Assembly (NCBI GenBank): GCA_963763495.1
Contig: CAVXOY010000011.1
Coordinates: 1 to 26,867, forward strand
Length of the DNA: 26,867 nt
Direction: 5' to 3'
Origin: DAOUEO01 sp963763495
GTDB taxonomy: Bacteria > Chloroflexota > Dehalococcoidia > DSTF01 > JALHUB01
Shown one piece after another: positions 1 through 7,991 of the stretch. Positions within the stretch are counted from its first letter, which is position 1. Every line of letters begins with the position of its first letter. Under the pieces are notes generated by a model. The model saw only the letters and a list, made by a program, of their open reading frames with translations, was not told the DNA's origin and did no database searches. Made by a program: the position numbers and the translations under genes.

Positions 1-877
1 CGCGGGTGAAGAACGGCACACTCATGACCCCGATGCCGGTTGCGATGAGACCGAAAGCACGTATGACCAGCGGGAACAAGATCCAGTTTGAGTCACCGGT
101 GAACTGGAAAATCGCCACTCCCAAGATCATCGCCCCGATGTTCTCCGCCGCAGTCGACTCGAAGAGGTCGGCGCCACGGCCGGCGCAGTCGCCTACATTG
201 TCGCCGACGAGGTCTGCTATCACAGCGGCGTTTCGCGGGTCGTCCTCGGGGATGCCCGCTTCTACCTTGCCCACCAAGTCGGCACCGACGTCAGCTGCCT
301 TAGTGTAGATCCCGCCGCCGAGCTGGGCGAAAAGGGCGACGAAGCTGGCGCCGAATCCGAACCCGACGATGAGGAAGGGGGTTTCTTCCATGGTGTGCCC
401 CAGTATGCGACTGTAGACGGCGAACAGGGTTGCAACACCCAGTAGACTGAGGGCAACGACGAGGAACCCGGAGACGGCGCCGCCCCGCAACGATACGGCG
501 ACCGCATCGCGGAGGCTATGCGTCGCCGCTGAGGCGCAGCGGCCGTTGGACTTCACCGACACGTACATGCCGATGAAGCCAGCGATAGCTGAGCATATCG
601 CACCGACCATGAAGGCGATGCCGGTGAGTACTCCGGTCCTCGTGCTGTCGTCGAAGTAGCCGACGATAAGCCCGACCACTACCGCTGTCACTACCGACAA
701 CATGGCGATCGTCTGGTATTGGCGCCGGAGGAAGGCCATCGCTCCCTCGAAGATCATGCCGGCGATCCTCTGCATCTCCGGCGTGCCGCTGTCACGTTTG
801 AGAACGTTCCAGGCCAGGCCTGCGGCGAACAGGACGGTTGCTATGCCAACTACAGGCACTATCCAAATCATGTCCAT
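1..877 (-). CDS. hppA: Membrane-bound (ion-translocating) pyrophosphatase, N-terminal part; gene runs off the left edge
   Basis: The first 292 residues of an integral membrane pyrophosphatase, which hydrolyses cytoplasmic pyrophosphate and pumps H+ and/or Na+ out. The start is ATG at 877, preceded by GGAGGAG ten bases upstream. Several hydrophobic segments are visible (about residues 4-22, 57-75, 83-105, 133-155, 168-185). The signature block spans residues 187-242: GGGIYTKAADVGADLVGKVE, the acidic EDDPRN stretch, and GDNVGDCAGRGADLFES, which supply the substrate and Mg2+ sites. The block reads ADLVGDNVGD where many family members have ADNVGDNVGD. I recall this variant from one M-PPase branch but could not check it. 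The C-terminal half is outside the window, including the segment that separates K+-dependent from K+-independent enzymes, so ion and K+ specificity cannot be called. The gene lies 220 bases after otsA on the same strand and appears to have its own promoter. Confidence 0.95.
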   Translation of the reverse strand, partial: MDMIWIVPVVGIATVLFAAGLAWNVLKRDSGTPEMQRIAGMIFEGAMAFLRRQYQTIAMLSVVTAVVVGLIVGYFDDSTRTGVLTGIAFMVGAICSAIAGFIGMYVSVKSNGRCASAATHSLRDAVAVSLRGGAVSGFLVVALSLLGVATLFAVYSRILGHTMEETPFLIVGFGFGASFVALFAQLGGGIYTKAADVGADLVGKVEAGIPEDDPRNAAVIADLVGDNVGDCAGRGADLFESTAAENIGAMILGVAIFQFTGDSNWILFPLVIRAFGLIATGIGVMSVPFFTR

Positions 878-968
878 CGTCTCTGTGCTCCTCCAGAATT
901 CTTGGCCTTACGGCTTGGCAGAACAGCCTTGGGACCACAATCGGGACGTGTTTGACTTGCCGCTTGGG

Positions 969-997
969 AGTGTAGCAAAGGGTCGATTACAGAGCAA
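969..997 (-). promoter_or_regulatory. Putative sigma70 promoter of hppA
   Basis: On the minus strand, TTGCTC (992-997) and TACACT (969-974) are separated by exactly 17 bases. The -10 is preceded by TGC, giving the extended -10 form TGCTACACT. It lies about 92 bases before the hppA ATG. The -35 matches the consensus only in its first three bases, so the call rests mainly on spacing and the extended -10. Confidence 0.45.
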
Positions 998-1097
998 CAC
1001 ATGCCGCTACGGCTGTCTGCCCCGAGTCGTGGCAAGGAGCCAGAGAAACCAGGTGGTTTTGGAGAGCTCTGGTGGTGCTGGTGCTGGCGAAGCTAGA

Positions 1098-2981
1098 TCA
1101 GGAGGCGATCCTGCCGGTGAATACCGGCTCAGATGGTGTGCTCGTCCGTTCTTGGGCCAACTGGTTCAGATCCTTCAATTGGTTTCCCAGCCAGGCCCGC
1201 AGGTCATGTTCTTCAATGAGAGTCCGGAGATGATTCGCCCGGATACGTCTCTCATTCTCCGGCATCTGTATTGCCTGCCAGAGTGCGTCGGCCGTGTCCT
1301 CGACGTTGTGCGGCTCAATGCCGAGCACACCATCTCTCAGCTCGTTGTAGGAGCCTGCTACTCTTGACAAGACGACGATCCCACTACGCTGGTTTACGAT
1401 TGGACCTTCCTTGGACACCAGGTTCATGCCGTCAGCCACGGAGTTGACCAATAGCACATCGTAGAGGCTCATGCCCGCCAGCGCCTGGAGATAGTTGTTC
1501 TCTACGAAAGTCTCGATTGGTCGCCAGCCGTCTCGGCTATAGCGGGAGTTTATCGCTGCTATCCGTTGCGAGACTTGATGAGCATATTCCCGATACTCAG
1601 AGATGGACTTTCGCGATGGTACCAGGAATGCTAGCAGCTTTGCCTCGCCCACTAGCTCAGGGTGTCTCTGCAGCAGAAGCGCGAAGGCATCGAGACCACG
1701 CACAACGTTCTTGATTGGGTCTAGCCGGTCTACCTTGACTATCGTGTATCTGCCGGTCAGCTTCGCCAGGCGTTCGCGATACCTGGCAACTGTTGGTGAG
1801 GCCATCCGGTCTTTTAGCCCACCCACGTCCACTGACACTGGATAGGTTCTAGCTCTAGTCAAACGGCCTCCCCAAGAAACCTCCGCCCTCGTGTAGTCGA
1901 TAGCAGTGTAGGGCAGGAAGTTCTCACAGGTGAGGAGGAAGTTATGGGCGGAGTCGCTTGTCTGGAACCCGACGATATCGGTCATGAGGAGGCTGCGACA
2001 TATCGCAGCAGTGAACTCTTGCGGTATCTTCTCCCATATCTCTGGCGCTGGCCAAGGTATGTGCACAAAGTGCTGTAGAATGGCCCGGGGGACCATCTCG
2101 CGCACGTACGATGGGCACATGTAGAGGTGGTAGTCTTGAGTCATCACATATGACGGCAGGCGGTTTCCGTTAAGCTCATTGACGATTGCACGGGCAAAGG
2201 CGCGGTTGGCAGGTAGATACCCTCCCGTCCAGGCTCGACGCATCTTCTGCTTGATAGTGGGACTGCCCAGGCTATCCCACAGAGAATGCTGCAGAAGCCA
2301 GAGGATGGGATTGCTGAAGACGCTATAGTGGAGATCGTATATGTGCTTAGGGAGTACTACGAAACGGTGATGGCACTGGCCCGCTCCGAGTTGGATGTTT
2401 GATCGAGGGCCGCGCTGGGAGGCTATCTGCCTGTCACCTTCTGTCATGGCACTGGCTACCCATGCGAAGTCGGCTAGGGTGGCGAGGCCGCTGAGTGCAG
2501 TCACTAGTCCGCCGCTACCGTGCCGAATATCCGATTGGCCGTTTCTATCTCGGTGGTACTCGATGGGGCCACGATGGCTGGCCAAGACAAGCCGCCCAGA
2601 GTGCATGCTGTCCGCGGCCGTCGTCAATGGATTGTCTCTTGGTCGAGGGCGATTCGGTCTGAGCGGGACTGGTTTCTCTTCAGGCAGAATGCGTTGTTCG
2701 CGGTTTTCTACTTGATCCACCGTTTCTCCATTCGATCGTTCGGATCGTGCTAGTCCCTCGAGAAGAGCGCTCAGCCGGAGGTTCTCCTCAGAGTGAGGTT
2801 CCACTTCTGTCCCGAAGCACCGCAGTTGGTGTGCTGCCGGAGGCAGAATAGTCTCAAGACGGTCTTTGTCGAGCATCCTTGCCACCCGCAGCTCGTCTTG
2901 CGCATCCCGGTTTCGGGAGAGGCTTGGGTGAGCTTGTCTTCGGAACGAATGGGTGGTGTTCTTACGTATTATCGGCAGCAT
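1098..2981 (-). CDS. otsA: Alpha,alpha-trehalose-phosphate synthase (GT20 family)
   Basis: Transfers glucose from a nucleotide sugar to glucose-6-phosphate to make trehalose-6-phosphate in the cytoplasm. The GT20 domain begins near residue 128 (LVLASHRGP, then the GSGGLV loop). It contains QDYHLYMCP, FVHIPWPAPE, the donor-phosphate pair in VDRLDPIKNV (R and K), and DGMNLVSKEGP near the end, matching OtsA active-site blocks. From M126 (2606) the protein is 502 residues, the usual OtsA size. The open frame adds about 125 charged, low-complexity residues upstream. Possible starts are ATG 2981, ATG 2876, GTG 2720 (with GGAG 5-6 bases before it) and ATG 2606; none is decisive and the longest frame is given. 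It follows otsB by 45 bases, so the two are probably one transcript. Family membership is clear; the exact donor and product are inferred from the family and from otsB. Confidence 0.9.
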   Translation of the reverse strand: MLPIIRKNTTHSFRRQAHPSLSRNRDAQDELRVARMLDKDRLETILPPAAHQLRCFGTEVEPHSEENLRLSALLEGLARSERSNGETVDQVENREQRILPEEKPVPLRPNRPRPRDNPLTTAADSMHSGRLVLASHRGPIEYHRDRNGQSDIRHGSGGLVTALSGLATLADFAWVASAMTEGDRQIASQRGPRSNIQLGAGQCHHRFVVLPKHIYDLHYSVFSNPILWLLQHSLWDSLGSPTIKQKMRRAWTGGYLPANRAFARAIVNELNGNRLPSYVMTQDYHLYMCPSYVREMVPRAILQHFVHIPWPAPEIWEKIPQEFTAAICRSLLMTDIVGFQTSDSAHNFLLTCENFLPYTAIDYTRAEVSWGGRLTRARTYPVSVDVGGLKDRMASPTVARYRERLAKLTGRYTIVKVDRLDPIKNVVRGLDAFALLLQRHPELVGEAKLLAFLVPSRKSISEYREYAHQVSQRIAAINSRYSRDGWRPIETFVENNYLQALAGMSLYDVLLVNSVADGMNLVSKEGPIVNQRSGIVVLSRVAGSYNELRDGVLGIEPHNVEDTADALWQAIQMPENERRIRANHLRTLIEEHDLRAWLGNQLKDLNQLAQERTSTPSEPVFTGRIAS

Positions 2982-3026
2982 GCTAGTTTCGTCTAGTCGT
3001 GTCTACGTGATCCGGTGATTGAGATA

Positions 3027-3896
3027 TCATGCGGGCTTGCCCTGGCTCTCCGAGAGCGCCTCTGAGAGCACTTGCAGGAACCGCGCCGCCGATTCCGGCC
3101 CCGATAGGAGGATATCGGAAGCAGTAGCCAACTCATTGGTCGCTTCCGCTCCTCCGACGCCTACGGATAATCCCAGGACTTCTCCCATCTCTCGCAGGTC
3201 TCTGATGGCCCGGAATGCGTCGATGTCAGTCAGGTCGTCGCCCAGGTATAGAATCCCCTTCAGCCGGTATGCCTTCGCAAGCTCTGCGATCACCGTCCCC
3301 TTGTTGATGGCCAGAGGGGGTTGGATTTCGATGACTCTCTTCCCCTCCCTGATCGCTAGTCCGCCTACCGCGGGGGTCTCTTCGATTGCCTCAAAGATCG
3401 CCTGGCGCGCAATGGCTGGATCGGGTGAGGTGCGATAGTGAATGGATACAACAGTGCCTTTGTCTTCCAGGTGAATGCCCGCCAGACTCTCCAGTTTGTC
3501 CTTGAGCATCCCCAGTATCTCTGCCATCGTCGACGTGTAGGAACTCGCCTTGTTTTGGCAACCGTCTGCCCTGCTCCAACTTTCGAGCCCGTGATTGCCG
3601 ATGTATGCCAGTTGGTCCAAGCCGACCATCCGACGCACATCCTCGACCTGTCTGCCCGACACGACCGCTACCAGATCCAGCGATCCTGCCAACTTGGCGA
3701 GGGCGCCCCGGCATTCCGGCAGAACCTCCGCCTCCTGTGGCGAAGAGACTATCGGGCTAAGCGTCCCGTCGACATCGGTAATGAGTGCGGATGGCCTAGC
3801 TCTGAGTACTGCGAGGGCTTGTGTCTGATGCTCATCCAGCAACAGCTCAGACGCGGAATCCGGGAAGCTTCCTTCCTGGCCAACCTTCGGCGTCAT
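3027..3896 (-). CDS. otsB: Trehalose-6-phosphate phosphatase (HAD superfamily)
   Basis: Removes phosphate from trehalose-6-phosphate to give trehalose, completing the OtsA-OtsB route. HAD motifs are in order: DVDGTLSP (residues 41-48, nucleophile and acid aspartates), VVSGRQ (motif II region), AINKGTV (lysine) and YLGDDLTDIDAF (metal-binding acidic motif). The start is set at ATG 3896 (289 residues) because AGAGGA lies just upstream, six bases from it, and little sequence is needed before the DVDG motif. An ATG at 3947 with AAGGA is an alternative. The longest frame would begin at 4040, inside the terminator hairpin of the leader, so that start is rejected. It is the first gene of the operon and is preceded by a riboswitch-terminator leader. 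Confidence 0.92.
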   Translation of the reverse strand: MTPKVGQEGSFPDSASELLLDEHQTQALAVLRARPSALITDVDGTLSPIVSSPQEAEVLPECRGALAKLAGSLDLVAVVSGRQVEDVRRMVGLDQLAYIGNHGLESWSRADGCQNKASSYTSTMAEILGMLKDKLESLAGIHLEDKGTVVSIHYRTSPDPAIARQAIFEAIEETPAVGGLAIREGKRVIEIQPPLAINKGTVIAELAKAYRLKGILYLGDDLTDIDAFRAIRDLREMGEVLGLSVGVGGAEATNELATASDILLSGPESAARFLQVLSEALSESQGKPA

Positions 3897-4032
3897 TGTT
3901 CCTCTTTGCTGCCCGGTTCCCGAACTCAGGAGAGAGGGGACCGACATGACATCCTTGTCGGTCGTGGAATGAGCGGGGAAGGAGCAGGGTCGTCCAAGGG
4001 TGTTTTGCCTATACTCGCCTTCCGAGTCTGGT

Positions 4033-4070
4033 TGAAACAAAGAAAGCCGGAGGACTTGTCCCCGGCTTTC
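4033..4070 (-). terminator. Intrinsic terminator in the otsBA leader (riboswitch expression platform)
   Basis: Read on the minus strand, GAAAGCCGG-GGAC pairs with GUCC-U-CCGGCUUUC around an AA turn. The stem has thirteen pairs with one bulged U and is followed by UUUGUUU. It lies between the riboswitch aptamer and the otsB start, 137 bases before the chosen ATG, the position of a transcription-attenuation platform. No gene ends just upstream of it on this strand, so it is not a normal end-of-operon terminator. Confidence 0.85.
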
Positions 4071-4098
4071 AAACCAGCGGATGCTTGTCCTCTTTCAG

Positions 4099-4210
4099 AG
4101 GCCTACGGGGTTAGCTGTCGGGTTAGGGCTGAAAGAGACTGCCCCTCCTGCTCCTGCAGGACACACCCCAAGTTATTGGTTCCCCCGTTCCCGATTTCGG
4201 GATTTGGCCT
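4099..4210 (-). ncRNA. Cyclic di-AMP riboswitch (ydaO/yuaA type) upstream of otsBA
   Basis: The minus-strand RNA carries the conserved blocks of the ydaO-yuaA aptamer in order. After a short hairpin (CCCGAAAUCGGG) come ACGGGGGAACCAAU and UUGGGGUG, then a variable GC-rich arm, then AACCCGACAGCUAACCCCG followed by UAGGC. A closing P1 helix forms exactly: AGGCC (4206-4210) with GGCCU (4099-4103). The family binds cyclic di-AMP and usually switches genes for ion transport, osmolytes and cell-wall remodelling off when ligand is high. Here it sits between a near-consensus promoter and a strong terminator ahead of the trehalose genes. Recognition is by eye from the consensus; a covariance-model search (RF00379) would settle it. 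Confidence 0.88.
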
Positions 4211-4242
4211 GCCACACTGGGCACGATGAATGTCTTGTAAGT

Positions 4243-4271
4243 AGTATACCTAGCGCATCCCGGTCTGTCAA
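4243..4271 (-). promoter_or_regulatory. Near-consensus sigma70 promoter of the otsBA leader
   Basis: Minus strand TTGACA (4266-4271), a 17-base spacer, then TATACT (4243-4248): a perfect -35 and a five-of-six -10. Transcription would start near 4236, about 25 bases before the riboswitch P1 helix. This is the best promoter in the window and supports a long regulated leader. Confidence 0.8.
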
Positions 4272-4425
4272 CCTTGCTTATGCGATGTTGGACTGTCAGC
4301 CGGAGTCGTTTACGTTAGAGTACCTGCTGGAGCCGGGCATTTGGGCCGTCCTGTCAAGGCACTGCGCAGACACGGATAGGTGTGTGTGGGGGACGAGTGT
4401 TGTAGTATAAATCTGGGAAGCGCGC

Positions 4426-4500
4426 GGGCCTGTAGCTCAGCGGCAGAGCGACCGGCTCATAACCGGTTGGTCGCAGGTTCGAATCCTGCCGGGCCCACCA
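4426..4500 (+). tRNA. tRNA with CAU anticodon, probably elongator tRNA-Met
   Basis: A full cloverleaf with an encoded CCA end. The acceptor stem is GGGCCTG (4426-4432) with CGGGCCC (4490-4496). The D arm contains AGCTCAGCGGCAGAGC. The anticodon stem is ACCGG/CCGGT around loop CTCATAA, with CAT at 4458-4460. The T arm contains GCAGGTTCGAATCCTGC. The G1-C72 pair and the lack of three G-C pairs next to the loop rule out the initiator. Elongator Met is favoured, but an Ile2 tRNA read with lysidine also has CAU and cannot be excluded by eye. Confidence 0.95.
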
Positions 4501-4532
4501 GCCAGATCCCTGGTTCCGAAAGACGGCACTCC

Positions 4533-5120
4533 ATGACGCCGCATCGAGGTCTGTCCCTCATAGAGAAGGTGAGGGATACGCTCCGCATCTATGAACCCCT
4601 GCGCATACCGCTGGATGGGCGTCCACCTGCGGCGGTCCTTTTGCTCTTGTATGATCTTGATGAGCGGACGCATCTCCTCTTTACGAGGAGAACGGAGCTC
4701 GTTGAGTACCACAAAGGCCAAATATGCTTCCCCGGCGGAGCCCGTGAGGAGAGTGATGCCGATCTCCTTGCTACCGCCTTGCGTGAGACTTGCGAAGAAG
4801 TCGGCGTCCGGCCGGAACACGTCGAGCCGGTGGGGCGACTGGACGATATCGCGACGATGGGGAGCAACTTCGTGATATCGCCCTACGTCGGCGTTCTTAC
4901 CGTTCCTGCTCCGTACCCGTTCGACCACGCTCGCCATGAGGTAGACGAGATACTAGAAGTACCCCTGGATCACCTGTTAGATAACAGTAACGTATTCCAG
5001 GATGTGCGTCGTCTGGGAGAACACGAAATAGAGATGAAATCCTATCGCTTCGGCGATCACGTGATCTGGGGAGCCACTGCCCGCATCCTCAAACGATTTC
5101 TTGACCTCTTGTCCAAGTAG
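4533..5120 (+). CDS. NUDIX hydrolase, CoA pyrophosphatase (NudL/NUDT7-like)
   Basis: A 195-residue protein expected to cleave CoA or another nucleoside diphosphate derivative in the cytoplasm. LLFTRRTELVEYHKGQICFP (residues 48-67) matches the CoA-specific pattern that precedes the NUDIX box in NudL-type enzymes. The box follows as GGAREESDAD, then ALRETCEEVGV (residues 68-92) with the REXXEEXG metal-binding core. A second conserved part, FVISPYVGVL, comes after it. ATG 4533 is the first start after the tRNA; its ribosome site is weak. The gene begins 32 bases after the tRNA 3' end and may be transcribed with it. The true substrate is inferred from the motif only. Confidence 0.88.
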   Translation: MTPHRGLSLIEKVRDTLRIYEPLRIPLDGRPPAAVLLLLYDLDERTHLLFTRRTELVEYHKGQICFPGGAREESDADLLATALRETCEEVGVRPEHVEPVGRLDDIATMGSNFVISPYVGVLTVPAPYPFDHARHEVDEILEVPLDHLLDNSNVFQDVRRLGEHEIEMKSYRFGDHVIWGATARILKRFLDLLSK

Positions 5121-5224
5121 GGGCGGGTATTCTGGGTGCCCGACCCTTCAGTCCCTCTCGGTCAAAACGAGAACGGGCTCCGCTTTCCGGGATGGCCCGC
5201 GCTGAGCTAACATCACTATGTCTT

Positions 5225-6502
5225 CTAGGGTGATGCTTCGGTGCAGGCCCCAATCTTGTTGACGAGGTTCTGGAAGAGGACATTAGAGGATACTGAGGCG
5301 GAGGAGTCTGCGGTCAGGCAGATTGCAGATCCCCCGTTCTGGCTGACCGCGTTCGATTTGATCTCGCCCTTCGCTGAGTTGACAAAAGATATTCCGATAC
5401 CGGCGTTGCGTCGCACTTCATTCTTCAGAACTCTCATGTCCGCTCCCTGTGAGAGAATGCCACCGCCGAGGATGCTACCCAAGCGCACGGTATCTTTGAT
5501 GGTGTTCCCGCTGATCGTGCCGGACGCGCGGCGCGGGTAGCCCGTCGCAAGTTTCTTGAAGTGAAGTGGGTCGGGATAGGCCCGGTATTCGATAGCGTGT
5601 TCCTCGTTCTTGCTGAAGACGTTGGCGTAGGCATCGACTTTGGCGCCCCAAACGAAGAGCCCTGTCAGCAGGTTGCTGGATATCTCGTTTCTTCTGAGTA
5701 TGCCGGTTGTGCCGGGGAAGAACACTAGGCCGGTACTGCCGCTTGTCCTGATGGTGCTGTCCTCTATGGTCACGTCGCTCGATCCAACGAAGGACGGCAG
5801 GTTCGTGAAATAGCAGGCGGGCGCTTCGAGGACACCCGGCGGAAGGAGCGCACAGGGGGACTGACCGGCGAAGAAGCCAGGGCCGTGGTTGTCGGCGATC
5901 TGGTTCCTCGTCAACACAACTTTGCCCGTGTGGCCAACCGCCGATACACCGACTCCACCGTTGGCAAAGATGGAATCGTCGGTGAGGGTGACAGCCGAGC
6001 GCTGGCGTATCAGGATTCCGTCGTCGCGGTTGCCAGCGACGAGCGAGTTCGTGACTTGGGCGGTAGTGTCTGAATCGAAGTGAAGGCCGACGCCGTTAAA
6101 CCCTACTATTACGTTATCCAGATGGATGTCCTGGGAGTTGCTGACATAGACACCGGAAGGAAGACCGCCGGCGATGATCACGTCCTTCAAGGTGATACCA
6201 CTGGTGTTGATGATGAGGACGGCATCTATCGATCCGTCGGAGGCTACGACTGTCTTGTCGGTACCCGCTCCTCGGATCGTTATCCCTGGGCTGGTATAGC
6301 TATCCAGCAAGAGCCCGCGGCTGACGTGCCAGCCGGCGTCGAGGCAAATGACTGCTCCTGGAGTCGCAGCGCGCACTGCCGCCTGGAGGTTCCCACCTGC
6401 CGAGACTTGATCGGTGCAGGGAAGGAACGCCCCTTCTGCCGGCTTTCCGTTCTGTCCTACGAGTATAGCCAGCGTGGAAAGGCCCACCACCAGCCCCCGC
6501 AA
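5225..6502 (-). CDS. Secreted right-handed parallel beta-helix (NosD/pectate-lyase-fold) protein
   Basis: A 425-residue protein with a hydrophobic N-terminus typical of a signal peptide (about residues 3-16, possible cleavage after AEG near 24). A chain of PbH1-type coils follows: repeats such as SGITLKDVIIAGG, SQDIHLDNVIVGFNGVG, TAQVTNSLVAGNRDDG, SAVTLTDDSIFANGGVG and later copies, each with the xxNxhxxNxxxGh pattern. Cysteines near residues 29 and 53, and near the C-terminus, could form disulfides. The fold is clear but the function is not: such proteins bind or cleave polysaccharides or act in surface structures, and no catalytic set is recognised. The only in-frame start near the signal peptide is TTG 6502; an ATG with AGGAGG at 6521 lies in another frame, so the start may be affected by an indel. 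It ends 104 bases from the convergent NUDIX gene. Confidence 0.8.
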   Translation of the reverse strand: MRGLVVGLSTLAILVGQNGKPAEGAFLPCTDQVSAGGNLQAAVRAATPGAVICLDAGWHVSRGLLLDSYTSPGITIRGAGTDKTVVASDGSIDAVLIINTSGITLKDVIIAGGLPSGVYVSNSQDIHLDNVIVGFNGVGLHFDSDTTAQVTNSLVAGNRDDGILIRQRSAVTLTDDSIFANGGVGVSAVGHTGKVVLTRNQIADNHGPGFFAGQSPCALLPPGVLEAPACYFTNLPSFVGSSDVTIEDSTIRTSGSTGLVFFPGTTGILRRNEISSNLLTGLFVWGAKVDAYANVFSKNEEHAIEYRAYPDPLHFKKLATGYPRRASGTISGNTIKDTVRLGSILGGGILSQGADMRVLKNEVRRNAGIGISFVNSAKGEIKSNAVSQNGGSAICLTADSSASVSSNVLFQNLVNKIGACTEASP

Positions 6503-6623
6503 TGATAACCCTGAGTCGCATCCTCCTCGCCTTTCTAGCTATGCCGTGGAGCTCTATCGCTGGAGAGTGTCAAAGGATATTCCAGAAGCGCGACTTCGTC
6601 AAGAGCCTGGAGACGACCACTGG

Positions 6624-7991
6624 CTAGGAATCTTCCGCTTTGGGGCGCTGCTGTAGCTTCTGGTATGCCTCCCGTATCCGTCGCTCCCATCCCAATTCGC
6701 CAGGCTCATAGTAGCGCCGTCCCTGGAGCTGTTTGGGCAGGTACTCCTGTTCGACCTCATGTCCGGGATAGCTGTGGGCGTACTTGTAGTCCTTCCCGTA
6801 GCCCATCTCCCGCATCAGGCCGGTTACGGCGTTGCGCAGATGCAGCGGGACGGCGTCGTTGCGAGTCTGGCGGGCGTCGGCGAGGGCGCGCTGATAGGAG
6901 GTCAGGGCGCTGTTGCTCTTGGGCGCCGTCGCCAGGTAGATCGCGCATTCGGCCATGGGGAGGAATCCCTCCGGCATGCCGACGAAGTGCACCGCCTGCT
7001 GACAGGCGGTGGCGACAACGAGCGCCTGGGGGTCGGCCAGGCCGATATCTTCGGCTGCCAGGATGACCATGCGGCGGATGATGTACAGGGGGTCTTCGCC
7101 GGCGTCGATCATGCGGGCGAGCCAGTAGCAGGCGCGGCATCGGGTCGGAGCCGCGCAGCGACTTGATGAAGGCGGAGATGGTGTCGTAAGGTGCCTCGCC
7201 GGCCTTGTCGTAGAGGTAGGTGCGATGCTGGAGCGCCTCCTCGATCATGGCCCGGGTGACGCGCTTGACGCCGTCGCTGTCCGGTTCGGCGGCGGACACC
7301 GCCAGCTCGATGGCGTTGAGGGCGATGCGGGCGTCACCGCCACAGCTCGAGGCGAGGGCGGTGATGGCTTCGTCGTCCACCGACAGCTTCTGTTGCCCCA
7401 GGCCGCGCTCTTCGTCGGTGAGGGCGCGCCGGACGATGGTCTCCATCTGCTCGGGCGTCAGAGGTTAAGGGTGTAGACGCGGCAGCGGGAGAGCAGAGGG
7501 CCGATGACCTCGAAGGAGGGGTTCTCCGTGGTGGCGCCGATGAGGGTGACGGTGCCGTCCTCGACGTGGGGGAGGACGACGTCCTGCTGGGTCTTGTTGA
7601 AGCGGTGGATCTCGTCTATGAAGAGGATGGTACGCCGGCCGTACATGCCGCGGCGCTCGCGGGCCTCGTGGACGACGCGGCGGAGGTCGGCGACGCCGGC
7701 GGTGACAGCGGAGATGGGCTCGAAGTGGGACTTGGTCTGGGTGGCGACGATGCGGGCAAGGGTGGTCTTGCCGCTGCCGGGCGGGCCCCAGAGGATGATC
7801 GAGGGGATCTGGTCGGCGTCGATGACGCGGCGGAGCACGCGGCCTTCGCCGATGAGGTGCTCCTGGCCCACGAACTCGTCGAAGGTGCGGGGACGCATGC
7901 GGGCAGCCAGGGGCGCCTCGCGCTGGGCTTGGGCACGAGCGCTCTCGCCGAACATGTCGGGCTGAGGGCCCTTAGGCTTGCCGGGGCTCAT
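6624..7991 (-). CDS. rarA: Replication-associated recombination protein A (AAA+ ATPase), frameshifted
   Basis: A RarA/MgsA/WRNIP1-family clamp-loader-like ATPase acting at stalled replication forks. The span of about 455 codons is the family's normal length. ATG 7991 has GGAGG upstream. Frame one (7991-7458) gives the N-terminal half: FDEFVGQEHLIGEG, Walker A GPPGSGKT (residues 69-76), Walker B ILFIDEIHRFN and sensor 1 GATTENPSF. It stops after RVYTLNL. The next frame continues with LTPEQMETIVRRAL and GGDARIALNAIELA up to about 7150. A further shift near 7125-7150 leads to the RarA C-terminal domain (DAGEDPLYIIRRM, VPLHLRNAVTGLMREMGYG, and the RYYEPGELG end). The first break is explained by one missing C (CC instead of CCC) near 7463. 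The conserved remainder argues for sequence error rather than decay. Confidence 0.9.

Noticed and set aside
3897..4040. Longer otsB start at ATG 4040
   Set aside because: It lies inside the terminator hairpin of the riboswitch leader, while ATG 3896 has a good ribosome site and covers the whole HAD domain.
4383..4411. Promoter for the tRNA with -10 TATAAA at 4406-4411
   Set aside because: No acceptable -35 lies 16-18 bases upstream (TGTGTG only), so it is not listed as a feature.
4380..4532. N-terminal extension of the NUDIX frame upstream of 4533
   Set aside because: It would be translated through the tRNA gene; the enzyme domain is complete from 4533.
5121..5160. Terminator after the NUDIX gene
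   Set aside because: GGGTGCCCGACCC gives only a four-bp stem and no T-run.
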